Positions 34,101 through 41,168 of a stretch of DNA of 64,000 bases are shown piece by piece. This DNA comes from HRBIN35 sp036741875 (lineage in GTDB: Bacteria > Patescibacteriota > Minisyncoccia > UBA6257 > HR35). Each line of letters opens with the position of its first letter. Positions within the stretch are counted from its first letter, which is position 1. The stretch lies in NCBI GenBank assembly GCA_036741875.1, contig DAINRM010000003.1:11907-75906 (forward strand), given 5' to 3'. Under the pieces are notes generated by a model. It did not search any database. It was given only the letters and a program-made list of their open reading frames with translations, and was not told the origin of the DNA. Position numbers and translations under genes: made by a program.

Positions 34101-34698
34101 CCCATTCTTCACGTTTACTTTGATAATCTTTAAAATATTCTAAATTAGGATTATATCTTCTAATTGCTTTTTCTTCATCTTCGTTAATTCCATCATACTT
34201 TAATTTTATTGCTGCTGCATAAAGAGAATCTTCTAAATTCCAGGGATTTTTATTTTGAAGTTCTTTATATTGAAGCCAAGTTGTAGGTTGAAACTGAGTA
34301 TAGCCAATCCCAAAATCAGGAGAAAATGGAACTTTATTAATATCTAAGCCTAAATTAGAAGTAATTTTTTCTAAAGTAGAATACTGTTGATGACACCATT
34401 GAGTTCGAGCTTCGATGGAATAACAATTTGTACCATTTATAGGTGGTATTAAACTTTTTAAATATTCGCAATACTTAACACAAGCAGTAATATTTTTATC
34501 TTTCGAACCTAAATTTCTACCTAAATCTTTTCCAAATCCACTTTCTTTTTCAATTATTGTCAAAATATAACTTGGTGTTTTTAATCCCACAATTTTGTAT
34601 GCCTTATCTATTGCTTCAATAACTCTTTTCCATTCTAAAGCAAAAACTAAACCAATAAATAAAAACAAAAGCAAAATAATTGCTTTTGTTTTATTCAT
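31114..34698 (-). CDS. secreted lytic transglycosylase-like protein with two lamin-tail domains
   Basis: 1194 aa, the longest gene. A signal peptide (1-20, ending VFA) leads into an SLT/MltB-like lysozyme fold (about 25-200): PSYILTIIEKESGFG with likely catalytic E52, and FGIGYTQFQPTTWLQY (130-145). A Ser/Thr/Asn-rich spacer (about 250-420) follows. Two lamin-tail (LTD) beta domains follow: about 430-570 (IIINEIQFETDDETKDEFIE, NPNNEEIDLTCWSLEKY) and 745-870 (GEFIEFYNPNEFPIDLSGWYL). The rest is beta-rich. LTDs occur in surface and nuclease proteins of bacteria. The enzyme may cut glycan strands while the LTDs hold it to the envelope or to DNA. It overlaps the 232-aa gene by 8 bp. Confidence 0.78.
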   Translation of the reverse strand: MNKTKAIILLLFLFIGLVFALEWKRVIEAIDKAYKIVGLKTPSYILTIIEKESGFGKDLGRNLGSKDKNITACVKYCEYLKSLIPPINGTNCYSIEARTQWCHQQYSTLEKITSNLGLDINKVPFSPDFGIGYTQFQPTTWLQYKELQNKNPWNLEDSLYAAAIKLKYDGINEDEEKAIRRYNPNLEYFKDYQSKREEWDQILDDTIFVYNCPSTDFSCSLSKIRTNYTECTDNDWPIKKKKECIKDKVALQKERKLAELEMKKRFLEMSIKTMSVKYFNSTPAIITSKNITEVKTNKALTSENKKLTSLENQNQNRDLNQNLITSNRDITFYSYEVYKKPKNQRKNKESQDNSNSNIANVLNEISKILTTSTKILSTSTQKTSDKELSQNNINQENNNNKPITLSYGGGRSFSNLSSKKDFCDDYKNKNYPKIIINEIQFETDDETKDEFIELYNPNNEEIDLTCWSLEKYASRQNPNSTPKLTTLIPSSKFKGKIKPYSYFLITSSSTKEKYQGDLSYAESYSIANNNVIILRKPNGEISDLIGYGDNIEKIYQYENSPFIAQSFDNKSIQRKNFQDTDNNSKDLWLHQPSPKNSFFTDLPRNDFVDLSEITFQNFDVNISTSSEGKFLEINFSLNADQDFSSNYYFEIKVSTSSDLSDLSLFNYLTSTFSLSSSTKDYLIKIPFENCLPSSIKFFVFIKDLIDDENQASTSTEVLFPKNLCFQDQIAECHVIDHSQDNFENARNEGKILISKVKIVKGVDNNQGEFIEFYNPNEFPIDLSGWYLKKITRNGNYSNLNLVAPTKIKAVIQPFSYFLIVNKETCNTLNISADYIYPTSSVYGLTYDNGLALFDNNDKLIDYLCWGDVENFNCLENPPENKVIERKKISHEEVLNQEELENLGNGYIAFDDDYNYLIRETFVFSDGVPYNSQIVKKVFKTINKPNLELKKDSTTYTLISFDNSIKETKEKPYHQFELVLSWLSPAYYETTSLFYVLNNSYLDEIRFKPLTFNSFKIDLSPSDLFLNLDYVINLSLYKSEETEISSTTLSYKFSGYNNNPEIPLKEIKFFEDENGEVKKISFENNSKGYQLINLRIIEKRDDGQGFNDLKIKVKSEEGEKILNLKYKETGDKICKNEYNFAYYEFYRDEYENYFLEPQKIYEFEIIEPENVYFFIKCEDKDYFFKIYGENMLFLE

Positions 34699-35389
34699 TT
34701 TTTTCTATAAATTTAAAGGTTTTAATGAAATCTTCTAATTTTTCGAGAGTATATCCGGGAATTCCGCCGGTTATTTCAATTGTTATAACTTTATTATCAA
34801 AAAAATACGTATAATTTATAGCTTCTGTAGATAAACCATAAACTTCGCTTTCGATGGATTCTGTATATTTATAAAATTCAAGACCGCTATTAGTTAAAAA
34901 TTTATCTGCATTTTTTACCGCTTGCTTCTTGTTTTCTACAAACTTAGGATCATCAAAAATATAAATACTATAGACATGCCACCAAGATCTTGGCATGCCT
35001 ATTTCATATCTTCCAGGATCATCAAAATAAAGAACTCTTGTATCTCTTGTTTGGTTCAATATTAACTCCTTTGGCACTTCTATCTGATAACCTTCGGCAT
35101 GATTAATAACTAATTTTCTGTCTCCCAGAGGAATGATTTCTACTCCTTCAAGCTGAATGTCTGTTGAAGTAGAAATAAAATTTTCAAAACTCAAAATATT
35201 AGTTATTTTTTCTGTGTATTTTTCTTCGTCAAATTTTTGAATTCTTTCTATGTCTTTGTTTACTTTTTCAAGCTCTTTTTGAGTTTCTATTAGTTTTTGT
35301 CTTGGAAGATAAACTTGGAAATAATAGAAAGAAGATAAAAAAATTAAAACAAAGATAAAGAATAAAATTAGAAAAATTTTCCCTTTCAT
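34691..35389 (-). CDS. membrane-anchored protein of unknown function with coiled coil
   Basis: 232 aa. An N-terminal membrane helix (5-24) is followed by a short coiled coil (about 30-65, LIETQKELEKVNKDIERIQKF) and an external domain with alternating hydrophobic strands, including VIEITGG-like ITIEITGGIPGYTLEKLEDFIKTFKFIEKNE at the end, a pattern common in secreted domains predicted to resemble PsbP-like folds; I cannot make that call firmly. It is followed with an 8 bp overlap by the transglycosylase-LTD gene, so both products probably act outside the membrane together. It has its own promoter just upstream and probably a very short leader. Confidence 0.65.
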   Translation of the reverse strand: MKGKIFLILFFIFVLIFLSSFYYFQVYLPRQKLIETQKELEKVNKDIERIQKFDEEKYTEKITNILSFENFISTSTDIQLEGVEIIPLGDRKLVINHAEGYQIEVPKELILNQTRDTRVLYFDDPGRYEIGMPRSWWHVYSIYIFDDPKFVENKKQAVKNADKFLTNSGLEFYKYTESIESEVYGLSTEAINYTYFFDNKVITIEITGGIPGYTLEKLEDFIKTFKFIEKNE

Positions 35390-35399
35390 ATTTTAAAAA

Positions 35400-35430
35400 A
35401 TTATATAAAACAAAAAAATTAAATTTTCAA
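35400..35430 (-). promoter_or_regulatory. promoter upstream of the 232-aa membrane protein
   Basis: Minus-strand TTGAAA (35430-35425) and TATAAT (35405-35400), spacer 19 bp. Ten bases separate the -10 from the ATG at 35389, so the leader would be about 4 nt. The surrounding 90 bp intergenic stretch (35390-35479) is almost pure A/T and shows nothing else. Confidence 0.5.
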
Positions 35431-35479
35431 AAAAATTTTGTGAAAAACTAAAAACTATAAATTTTTAAACTCAAAGAAA

Positions 35480-35815
35480 TTATACTTCTTTATTTTGAAA
35501 TTCTTGTAATTTTTTCTTTTCTTTTATTTTTTCTATCTTTCTTATAGCCCAACTTTCAAGTTTTAAAGATTCGATTTTAATTCTCATAAGAATTTTTTCA
35601 AAAAAATTTAAAAGAAGATAGTAAATAAAATTTAAAAATGGTGAATAAATTTTTTTGGCGAAGTTTAATCTAAAGATTCTTATTTTGTTTTGAAGTTTAA
35701 GCCATTCAATATAGTCTTTTCTTTCAAGTTTTATATTTTTAGTTTGAAAATAAAGATAAACTATGCCTAAAAATAAAGAAAGAAAACTTAAGAAGATTAA
35801 AATAAAATTAATCAT
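35480..35815 (-). CDS. single-pass membrane protein with basic cytoplasmic tail
   Basis: 111 aa. An N-terminal helix FILIFLSFLSLFLGIVYLYF (about 4-23) is followed by a positively charged stretch KNIKLERKDYIEWLKLQNK, a second hydrophobic patch (FLNFIYYLLLNFFEKILM) and a long lysine/glutamate helix to the end. I do not recognise a family. It overlaps tsf by 8 bp and lies after rpsB-tsf on the same strand, so it is probably co-transcribed with them. The position with a ribosomal operon says little about its role. Confidence 0.6.
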   Translation of the reverse strand: MINFILIFLSFLSLFLGIVYLYFQTKNIKLERKDYIEWLKLQNKIRIFRLNFAKKIYSPFLNFIYYLLLNFFEKILMRIKIESLKLESWAIRKIEKIKEKKKLQEFQNKEV

Positions 35816-36398
35816 CTAAAGAAAGTCTTACAAATCTTCCTATTTCTATTTTTTCTCCAAATTTATTAACATAACTATTTATAAGATCTCTAATCTTAAT
35901 ATTTTCATCTCTAAAATAAGGCTGATCTAAGAGAGAAACTTCTTCTAACCATTTTTCTAATTTTCCTTTAAAAATAGATTCTTGAACTTCTTGAGGTTTG
36001 TTTTCTAAACCAGCTAAAAATTCTTTTCTTTTTTCTTCTAAAACTTCTTGAGGAATATGTTCTAAAGAAATGTAAAGTGGCTTTAAAGCAGCAACTTGAA
36101 TAGCTAATTCATAAGCTAATTTTTTAAATTCCTCGTTTTGAGCTACAAAGTCAGTTTCACATTTAAGTTCGAGCAAAGAAGCTATTCTGCCGTTAAAATG
36201 AACGTAAGCAGCCACTCTGCCTTGTGAAGTTTTAACCTCTTTCTTTTTTTCTAAAAGAGATTCTCCTTTTTTTCTTAAATACTCCTCTGCTTTTTCTAAA
36301 TCATAGTTTGAATTTTGAAGAGCTTCTAAACATTTCCCCAAGGGGGCACCTGTTTTTTCTCTTAAAACTTTTACCTTTTCCAAGATTTCTTTATCCAT
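35808..36398 (-). CDS. tsf: elongation factor Ts
   Basis: 196 aa, the short form. The UBA-like N terminus reads VKVLREKTGAPLGKCLEALQNSNYDLEKAEEYLRKKG (family VkeLRekTGAgmmdCKkAL.e...D.ekAie.LRkkG), followed by GRVAAYVHFNGRIASLLELKCETDFVAQNEEFKKLAYELAIQVAALKP with the TDFVAxN EF-Tu contact. It recycles EF-Tu-GDP. The second core subdomain repeat is reduced: the chain ends shortly after DENIKIRDLINSYVNKFGEKIEIGRFVR. It follows rpsB by 8 bp, as usual. Confidence 0.96.
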   Translation of the reverse strand: MDKEILEKVKVLREKTGAPLGKCLEALQNSNYDLEKAEEYLRKKGESLLEKKKEVKTSQGRVAAYVHFNGRIASLLELKCETDFVAQNEEFKKLAYELAIQVAALKPLYISLEHIPQEVLEEKRKEFLAGLENKPQEVQESIFKGKLEKWLEEVSLLDQPYFRDENIKIRDLINSYVNKFGEKIEIGRFVRLSLDD

Positions 36399-36406
36399 TA
36401 TTTTAT

Positions 36407-37123
36407 TTAACTATTTAATTTTGACTTAATTTTTTCTTCTAACCAGTTTATTACAAACGAGATACTTCGAGGAGCTTTGTCATTACAAGGAACAAAATAA
36501 TTAACTCCGGTTATATCATTATCAGAACCAGCTAAGGCAAAAATAGGTATTTTAAGCTTAAGAGCTTCTCTTTTAGCAGTGAGATGAGATGGATGAGCTA
36601 AATTAACAATAAAAAGAGCGTCTGGAAGTTTTTCTAATTTAATTACCCCGCTATAAATATTTTTTAACTTATTAAGTTCTCTTTCAAGTTTTGATCTTTC
36701 TTTTGGAGGATATTCCTCTAACTCTTTGGTTTCTTCTTTTTTAAGTAAATCTTTAAAATAAGCTAAACGGGAAAGAGAAGTTGAAAAATTTGTTAAAAAA
36801 CCGCCAACCCACTTATAATTCATATAAGGCTGATTAAAGGTTAAAGCAAAATTAGCTACTCTTGAAGAAGCTGCTGGCGTTATAGCTACAAAAAGAATTG
36901 TTTTTTCTGATTTTAGGTAATCTGTTAAAGCATTAGCCATTTCGTTCATTTTTTGAAAAGTTAATTGAAGATTAAAAATTTCAATATTATATAAAGTATT
37001 AATCAAAAATGGTCTCATCGTTGGATGAGTATATTTTTTAGCTCTTCCATACTGAACACCAGCTTTTTGCATTTCTTCAAAAATTGTTCTTTCTTCTGTG
37101 ATCATGATTATTTTTTGATTCAT
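36407..37123 (-). CDS. rpsB: 30S ribosomal protein uS2
   Basis: 238 aa. GVQYGRAKKYTHPTMRPFLI (usual G.HfGh.tr.wnPkM..yIf), AFNQPYMNYKWVGGFLTNFSTS (rWvGGtLTN), LPDALFIVNLAHPSHLTAKREALKLKIPIFALAGSDNDITGVNYFVPCNDKAPRSISFVINWL identify uS2. The usual VD in 'vvD...e..av.EA..l.IPviaivDtn.dp' reads VNLAHPS and ALAGSDND. It binds uS1 and the 30S head-platform junction. It has a nearly leaderless promoter and diverges from rpmE. Confidence 0.96.
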   Translation of the reverse strand: MNQKIIMITEERTIFEEMQKAGVQYGRAKKYTHPTMRPFLINTLYNIEIFNLQLTFQKMNEMANALTDYLKSEKTILFVAITPAASSRVANFALTFNQPYMNYKWVGGFLTNFSTSLSRLAYFKDLLKKEETKELEEYPPKERSKLERELNKLKNIYSGVIKLEKLPDALFIVNLAHPSHLTAKREALKLKIPIFALAGSDNDITGVNYFVPCNDKAPRSISFVINWLEEKIKSKLNS

Positions 37124-37131
37124 AATTTTTT

Positions 37132-37140
37132 ATTTTATCA
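37132..37140 (-). promoter_or_regulatory. extended -10 promoter of rpsB-tsf
   Basis: Minus-strand TGATAAAAT (37140-37132), with 8 bases between the -10 and the rpsB ATG at 37123. The predicted start of transcription falls at or next to the ATG, so the rpsB message would be leaderless. Only a poor -35 (TTTAAT) is available, overlapping the divergent rpmE -10. Confidence 0.5.
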
Positions 37141-37147
37141 AAAAAAT

Positions 37148-37156
37148 TGTTATAAT
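37148..37156 (+). promoter_or_regulatory. extended -10 promoter of rpmE-prfA
   Basis: TGTTATAAT, a perfect extended -10, with 9 bases to the rpmE ATG at 37166; the leader would be about 3 nt. It faces away from the rpsB promoter, and both are packed into 42 bp, so polymerases at the two sites should compete. Confidence 0.55.
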
Positions 37157-37165
37157 TAAATTACT

Positions 37166-37378
37166 ATGAAAAAGAAAATTCATCCTCAATATATTCTAAC
37201 AAAAGTAAGGTGTGCTTGTGGCGCTGAATATGAAGTTTACGGAACAAAAAAAGAAATTTTTGTAGAAGCTTGCAAAAGTTGTTCTCCTCTTTTTACTGGT
37301 AAAGAAGAAACAAAAGTTATTATTGGTAGAGTTGAAAAATTTGTTAAAAAATATTCTAAAAAGAAAAAAGAGGAGTAA
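37166..37378 (+). CDS. rpmE: 50S ribosomal protein bL31, zinc type
   Basis: 70 aa. MKKKIHPQYILTKVRCACGAEYEVYGTKKEIFVEACKSCSPLFTGKEE matches bL31 (MKk.iHP.y..i.v.C.CG..f...St...i.vdvCs.CHPfyTGkq), with Cys in C-A-C and C-x-x-C as zinc ligands; the usual CHPF is CSPL, so the His is lost. bL31 forms an intersubunit bridge. It is followed after 35 bp by the release factor gene; rpmE-prfA adjacency is common. Confidence 0.93.
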   Translation: MKKKIHPQYILTKVRCACGAEYEVYGTKKEIFVEACKSCSPLFTGKEETKVIIGRVEKFVKKYSKKKKEE

Positions 37379-37413
37379 TTTAAATTATAACTTAGTTCTT
37401 TAAAAATTTAAAA

Positions 37414-38148
37414 ATGGAAAACAAAGAAATTCAGAGTATTTATTTTGAAATTAGAGCTGGTGTAGGTGGCGAAGAGGCTTCTCTTTTTGCTCGTGATCTT
37501 TGGAGAATGTATAGTAAGTTTTTTGATAGAAGGGGTTGGAAATATAGAATCTTAGATATCTCTGAAAGCGATTTAGGTGGCATAAAAACTTTAGTAGCGG
37601 AGGTTACTGGTGAACGTGTTTATGATCTTTTAAAACAAGAAGCTGGTGTTCATCGAGTTCAAAGAATTCCTATCACAGAAAAAAGTGGAAGAATTCATAC
37701 CTCTACTGCTTCAGTGGCTATTTTACCAAAACTTTCTTTACCTCAAATTCAAATAAAAGAATCTGATATAGAAATAGAATTTTTTAGATCTGGTGGACCT
37801 GGAGGACAAAATGTAAATAAGGTAGAAACTGCTGTAAGAATAAGACATAAACCCACAGGAATTGTTGTTTCTTGTCAAGTAGAAAGAAGTCAGCAAAGAA
37901 ATAGAGAAATTGCTATGGAAATGTTAAAAAACAAAATATGGCAAATGGAACAAGAAAAAATTTTAGGAAACTTAACAGAAGAAAGAAGAAAACAAATAGG
38001 TTCGCAAGAAAGATCTGAAAAAATTAGAACTTACAACTTTCCTCAAAATAGAGTGACTGACCACAGAATAAATAAAAGCTGGTATGATTTAGACGAAATT
38101 ATGGAAGGAAAATTAGATAAAATAATTGAAGCTTTCCAAAAAAAGTAA
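37414..38148 (+). CDS. prfA: peptide chain release factor 1 lacking domain 1
   Basis: 244 aa against about 355-360 for RF1. The protein starts at the first strand of domain 2, IYFEIRAGVGGEEASLFARDLWRMY, so the N-terminal helical domain is absent; the 35 bp upstream contain no further coding frame. The tripeptide P86-I-T88 in RIPITEKSGRIHTSTASVA is the RF1-type PxT that reads UAA and UAG, and SGGPGGQNVNK carries the GGQ (130-132) that triggers hydrolysis. The C-terminal RTYNFPQNRVTDHRI is normal. TGA is also used as stop in this window, so an RF2 should exist elsewhere. The 3' end contains the tRNA-Cys promoter. Confidence 0.93.
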   Translation: MENKEIQSIYFEIRAGVGGEEASLFARDLWRMYSKFFDRRGWKYRILDISESDLGGIKTLVAEVTGERVYDLLKQEAGVHRVQRIPITEKSGRIHTSTASVAILPKLSLPQIQIKESDIEIEFFRSGGPGGQNVNKVETAVRIRHKPTGIVVSCQVERSQQRNREIAMEMLKNKIWQMEQEKILGNLTEERRKQIGSQERSEKIRTYNFPQNRVTDHRINKSWYDLDEIMEGKLDKIIEAFQKK

Positions 38149-38161
38149 GTTGATTTATAAT
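38133..38161 (+). promoter_or_regulatory. promoter of tRNA-Cys
   Basis: TTTCCA (38133-38138) and TATAAT (38156-38161), spacer 17 bp; 9 bp from the -10 to the mature tRNA 5' end. The -35 lies in the last codons of prfA and the -10 just after its stop. Confidence 0.6.
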
Positions 38162-38170
38162 TTAAATAAG

Positions 38171-38242
38171 GGCACGGTGGCGGAGTGGTTACGCAGCGGT
38201 CTGCAAAACCGCTTTACGCCGGTTCGAATCCGGCCCGTGCCT
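38171..38242 (+). tRNA. tRNA-Cys(GCA)
   Basis: Cloverleaf with acceptor GGCACGG/CCGTGCC, anticodon arm GCGGT-CTGCAAA-ACCGC giving GCA, and T arm GCCGG-TTCGAAT-CCGGC. Discriminator is T, the tRNA-Cys identity base. No CCA is encoded. It lies between prfA and the convergent nuclease gene. Confidence 0.96.
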
Positions 38243-38246
38243 CGAA

Positions 38247-39035
38247 TTATAAATATCCGATTTCTTTAAGATAATCTCTATACTCCCATTCCCAAAGAGT
38301 TTTACAACCAAGAAAGGCTTTAAAATCTTCTTCAACATTATCAAAAGCTTTAAGTTCCCATTCTCCTAAAATATCACCAAACTTATGATCGCAAAAGGCA
38401 TCACCACCTTCTATTTTTGAACCCATCTTTCTTAATTTCATCACCGCTCCACATTTTTCACAAATTCTTTTTTGATTAATTCTTAAAACATATCTCTTTT
38501 CTAAGGGTTTAAGAAGAGGAATTTTTCTTCCTTTTTCATCTCTAAAAAATCCTTCTTCATTTAAGGCCATAAAATAAGCTGATGTTTGAAGTCTATAATC
38601 CTCGTAAATACTTTGAGAAGTTTTAATATCAATTAAAGAAAATTGCCCATCAAGTTCACCAATAATATCAAAAGTTCCAGCATAACGATGAAGAAAATGA
38701 ACTGTTTTTTTCTCTAACCAGTCTTCTCTGGAAAAAAAAGAGTGATTTTTAAGAAAATCTTCGAAAGCTTTTTTAATACCTTCATATTCTGGAGGAACAA
38801 TAATTTGTCTTCTTTGTATAAAGCTTTCAATAATTTCATGAATTATTTTCCCTTCATCAGCTGCTTTTATTTTTTTGTTAGTAGCTTCTTTAAAGTTTGG
38901 TGCCTCAGCATAAAAATAGTAAAGAGCAGGCTTACTTTTAATTTCACAAATTTTTGTTACCCGTGGATACCAGGTGTTATCTATTATATAACCAAATTCT
39001 TTTTTAAATTCTTCAAGATTATTTATTTTATTCAT
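38247..39035 (-). CDS. PD-(D/E)xK family (RecB/Cas4-like) nuclease with Cys cluster
   Basis: 262 aa. Motifs of the RecB-like nuclease fold: helix I His in GKIIHEIIESF (H66), then GTFDIIGELDGQFSLIDIKTS with D123, D136 and K138 as metal and catalytic residues, and YRLQTSAYFMA (Q150, Y154), the QxxxY of RecB/Cas4. A C-terminal zinc-like segment has CEKCGAVMKLRKMG and FCDHKF. It probably acts on DNA ends in repair. It is preceded on the same strand, 3 bp away, by a DnaQ-like exonuclease gene, so the two likely work together. No Cas genes or repeats are nearby, so a CRISPR role is not supported. Confidence 0.75.
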   Translation of the reverse strand: MNKINNLEEFKKEFGYIIDNTWYPRVTKICEIKSKPALYYFYAEAPNFKEATNKKIKAADEGKIIHEIIESFIQRRQIIVPPEYEGIKKAFEDFLKNHSFFSREDWLEKKTVHFLHRYAGTFDIIGELDGQFSLIDIKTSQSIYEDYRLQTSAYFMALNEEGFFRDEKGRKIPLLKPLEKRYVLRINQKRICEKCGAVMKLRKMGSKIEGGDAFCDHKFGDILGEWELKAFDNVEEDFKAFLGCKTLWEWEYRDYLKEIGYL

Positions 39036-39038
39036 CTT

Positions 39039-39716
39039 TTAAAAATATCTTAAATAATTCGTCCAAAGTTCATAAATTTTAGCTGTGGTTAAAACATCGC
39101 CTAAAGCGTAATAAACTAAACTTTTATAATCTTTATTTTTTATAATATCTCTTACTTTTTTACCATCAAATTTTTCCTTAGGATCTTCTAAGCCAAAAGA
39201 AAAGGCTGTCAATTTTAAACTTAGTTTTTGAATTCTATTATTAAAACTTAGTTTTTCATAAAGATCGATATGATATTCTTTATCTAAAATAGCGTAGGTT
39301 GGTCTAATTTTGTGTTTTAAAGAACGATAAAGTAAAAAAGGTATATCAAATTTATTACCATTGAAAGTGATAATTTCCTGATAATTAGGAACAATTTCCC
39401 AAAATTTTTTTATTAATTCTTCTTCTGAGCTAAACCTTTTAAAATCTATCAAATTTTCTGACCAATCTTCAATTTCCTCTTTACTTTGAAAATAAACAGC
39501 TCCTCTTTGAGTATCTGGATTATAAAAACTAATAGCCACTATTTCGCTAAATTGTGGTAAGAGAGAGATTTTTTCATTAATAATTTCAATAAGATCTTCT
39601 CTTGATTTTTCTTTGAAATCATTAGAAAATTTTTCTAAAAGATATTCTTGAATTTCTATGGGAAGTTCAGCAAATTCTGGTCCATAAGTTTCGATGTCGA
39701 AAATTAATTTTTGCAT
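39039..39716 (-). CDS. DnaQ/PolB-like 3'-5' exonuclease (DEDDy superfamily)
   Basis: 225 aa. Exo I KLIFDIETYG (D7, E9), Exo II ITFNGNKFDIPFLLYRS, and Exo III YYALGDVLTTAKIYELW with the Tyr-x-x-x-Asp spacing of the DEDDy group. It resembles the stand-alone predicted exonuclease related to the PolB proofreading domain. A substrate of ssDNA or RNA ends is likely. Its ATG is 6 bp from the divergent def start, with no room for separate promoters outside the coding sequences. It ends 3 bp before the RecB-like nuclease start, pointing to one unit. Confidence 0.82.
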   Translation of the reverse strand: MQKLIFDIETYGPEFAELPIEIQEYLLEKFSNDFKEKSREDLIEIINEKISLLPQFSEIVAISFYNPDTQRGAVYFQSKEEIEDWSENLIDFKRFSSEEELIKKFWEIVPNYQEIITFNGNKFDIPFLLYRSLKHKIRPTYAILDKEYHIDLYEKLSFNNRIQKLSLKLTAFSFGLEDPKEKFDGKKVRDIIKNKDYKSLVYYALGDVLTTAKIYELWTNYLRYF

Positions 39717-39722
39717 TTAATA

Positions 39723-40205
39723 ATGATGTATGAATTAGTTACTTTTCCTAATGATATTTTAAAACAAAAAACGGTTGAGGTAAAAGAGATAGATAAAAGC
39801 ATAAAAAAAATTGTTAGTGAAATGAAAAAAATTATGAAAAAACATCATGGAGTTGGTTTAGCAGCTAATCAAATAGGTCTCAATCTTTCTATTTTTATTG
39901 CTGAAGACAAAGATAAAATTTTAACTTTTATTAATCCTAAAATTATAAAATTTGAAGGAGAAAAAATTTTACTTGAAGAAGGTTGTCTTTCTCTTCCAGA
40001 AATTTGGGGAAAAATAAAAAGATATCCTAAGGTAGAGGTAGAATATATAGATCTTTTTGGTAAAAAAAGAAAAATAAAAGCTAAGGGTCTTTTAGCTCAA
40101 ATTATTCAACATGAAATTGATCATCTAAATGGAATACTTTTTGCTGAAAAAGCAGAAAAACTTTATAAATTCGAAGAAATTAATAAAGATGAAATATTCA
40201 AATAA
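39723..40205 (+). CDS. def: peptide deformylase
   Basis: 160 aa from the ATG at 39723 (ATG 39726 is equally possible; an upstream TTG at 39711 overlaps the divergent gene). The three metal motifs are intact: GVGLAANQIG, EEGCLSLPE (Cys ligand) and QHEIDHLNG (two His ligands and the catalytic Glu). It removes N-formyl from new proteins. fmt, which supplies the formyl group, follows immediately (def stop at 40203-40205, fmt ATG at 40206), the classical def-fmt pair. Confidence 0.96.
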   Translation: MMYELVTFPNDILKQKTVEVKEIDKSIKKIVSEMKKIMKKHHGVGLAANQIGLNLSIFIAEDKDKILTFINPKIIKFEGEKILLEEGCLSLPEIWGKIKRYPKVEVEYIDLFGKKRKIKAKGLLAQIIQHEIDHLNGILFAEKAEKLYKFEEINKDEIFK

Positions 40206-41168
40206 ATGAAAAAGATTTTACCTATAATTTTTTTTAGCTCATCAAGATTTGGTATTTACGTTTTAAAGGAGTTTTTAAAATTTTATAAGATTCTTTTAAT
40301 TTTTACCCTACCAGCTAAAAGTAAGGGAAGAGGACTTAAGGTTTCCCCTAATGAAGTTTATCTTTTTGCTTTAAAAGAAAAAATACCTGTTTTAGAAATA
40401 AAAAATTGGGATGAAGTTAAAAAGGAGCTTAATTTAATAAAACCTTTAGCTGGAGTAATTGCCGGGTTTGGAAAAATTATACCTAAAGAAATTATAGAGA
40501 TTTTTCCATTGGGCATTTTAAATGTTCACCCTTCTCTTCTTCCAAAATATAGAGGCCCAAATCCTATAAGAGAAACAATTTTAAATGGTGATCAAGAAAC
40601 AGGGGTAACTATTTTTTTAATTGACGAACTTGTAGATCATGGACCTATAGTTGCTCAAGAAGGTATATTTCTCAAAGGAAAAGAAAATTATCTTGAACTT
40701 GAAGAAAATTTAGGAAAATTGGGTGGTTTTAAGCTTAGAGAAATTATTGAACCATTTTTAGAAAAGAAAATAGAGTTAATACCTCAAGATGAAACTAAAG
40801 CAACTTATACAAGAAAAATAAAATTTGAAGATGGGTATTTAGATTTTAAAGATCCTTATGAAATTTGGTATAGAAAAATAAGAGCTTTAAATCCTGAGCC
40901 AGGAACTTATATTTACATTTGGCATAAAGGAATAAAGAAAATACTGAAAATTTTTTCCATAGAGAAAATTGATGAAAAAAATTTAGATGAAAAAACAAAA
41001 GAAATAAACTTAGGAGATTTTTTTAGATATAAAAATGAATTAGGTCTTAAAATTAATGGAAGTTATATAGTTATACACGAACTTCAGCTTCAAGACAGAA
41101 AAAAAATGAGTTCAAAGGAATTTTTAAATGGTTACCCCTTAGAAAGCTTTAGTTTAGTTAAAAATTAA
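40206..41168 (+). CDS. fmt: methionyl-tRNA formyltransferase
   Basis: 320 aa. The N-terminal formyltransferase fold has GVIAGFGKIIPKEII and the folate-binding/catalytic block LNVHPSLLPKYRGPNPIRETILNGDQETGVTIFLIDELVDHGPI, with Asn, His and Asp of the catalytic set in N-V-H-P-S-L-L-P and D-x-G-P-I. The C-terminal OB-like domain follows (RKIRALNPEPGTYI). It formylates initiator Met-tRNA. Immediately after def; its end overlaps the convergent pilin gene by 4 bp. Confidence 0.96.
   Translation: MKKILPIIFFSSSRFGIYVLKEFLKFYKILLIFTLPAKSKGRGLKVSPNEVYLFALKEKIPVLEIKNWDEVKKELNLIKPLAGVIAGFGKIIPKEIIEIFPLGILNVHPSLLPKYRGPNPIRETILNGDQETGVTIFLIDELVDHGPIVAQEGIFLKGKENYLELEENLGKLGGFKLREIIEPFLEKKIELIPQDETKATYTRKIKFEDGYLDFKDPYEIWYRKIRALNPEPGTYIYIWHKGIKKILKIFSIEKIDEKNLDEKTKEINLGDFFRYKNELGLKINGSYIVIHELQLQDRKKMSSKEFLNGYPLESFSLVKN

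Noticed and set aside
38247..39035. Cas4 of a CRISPR system
   Set aside because: No repeats, spacers or other cas genes occur in the window; the motifs are general to RecB-like nucleases.
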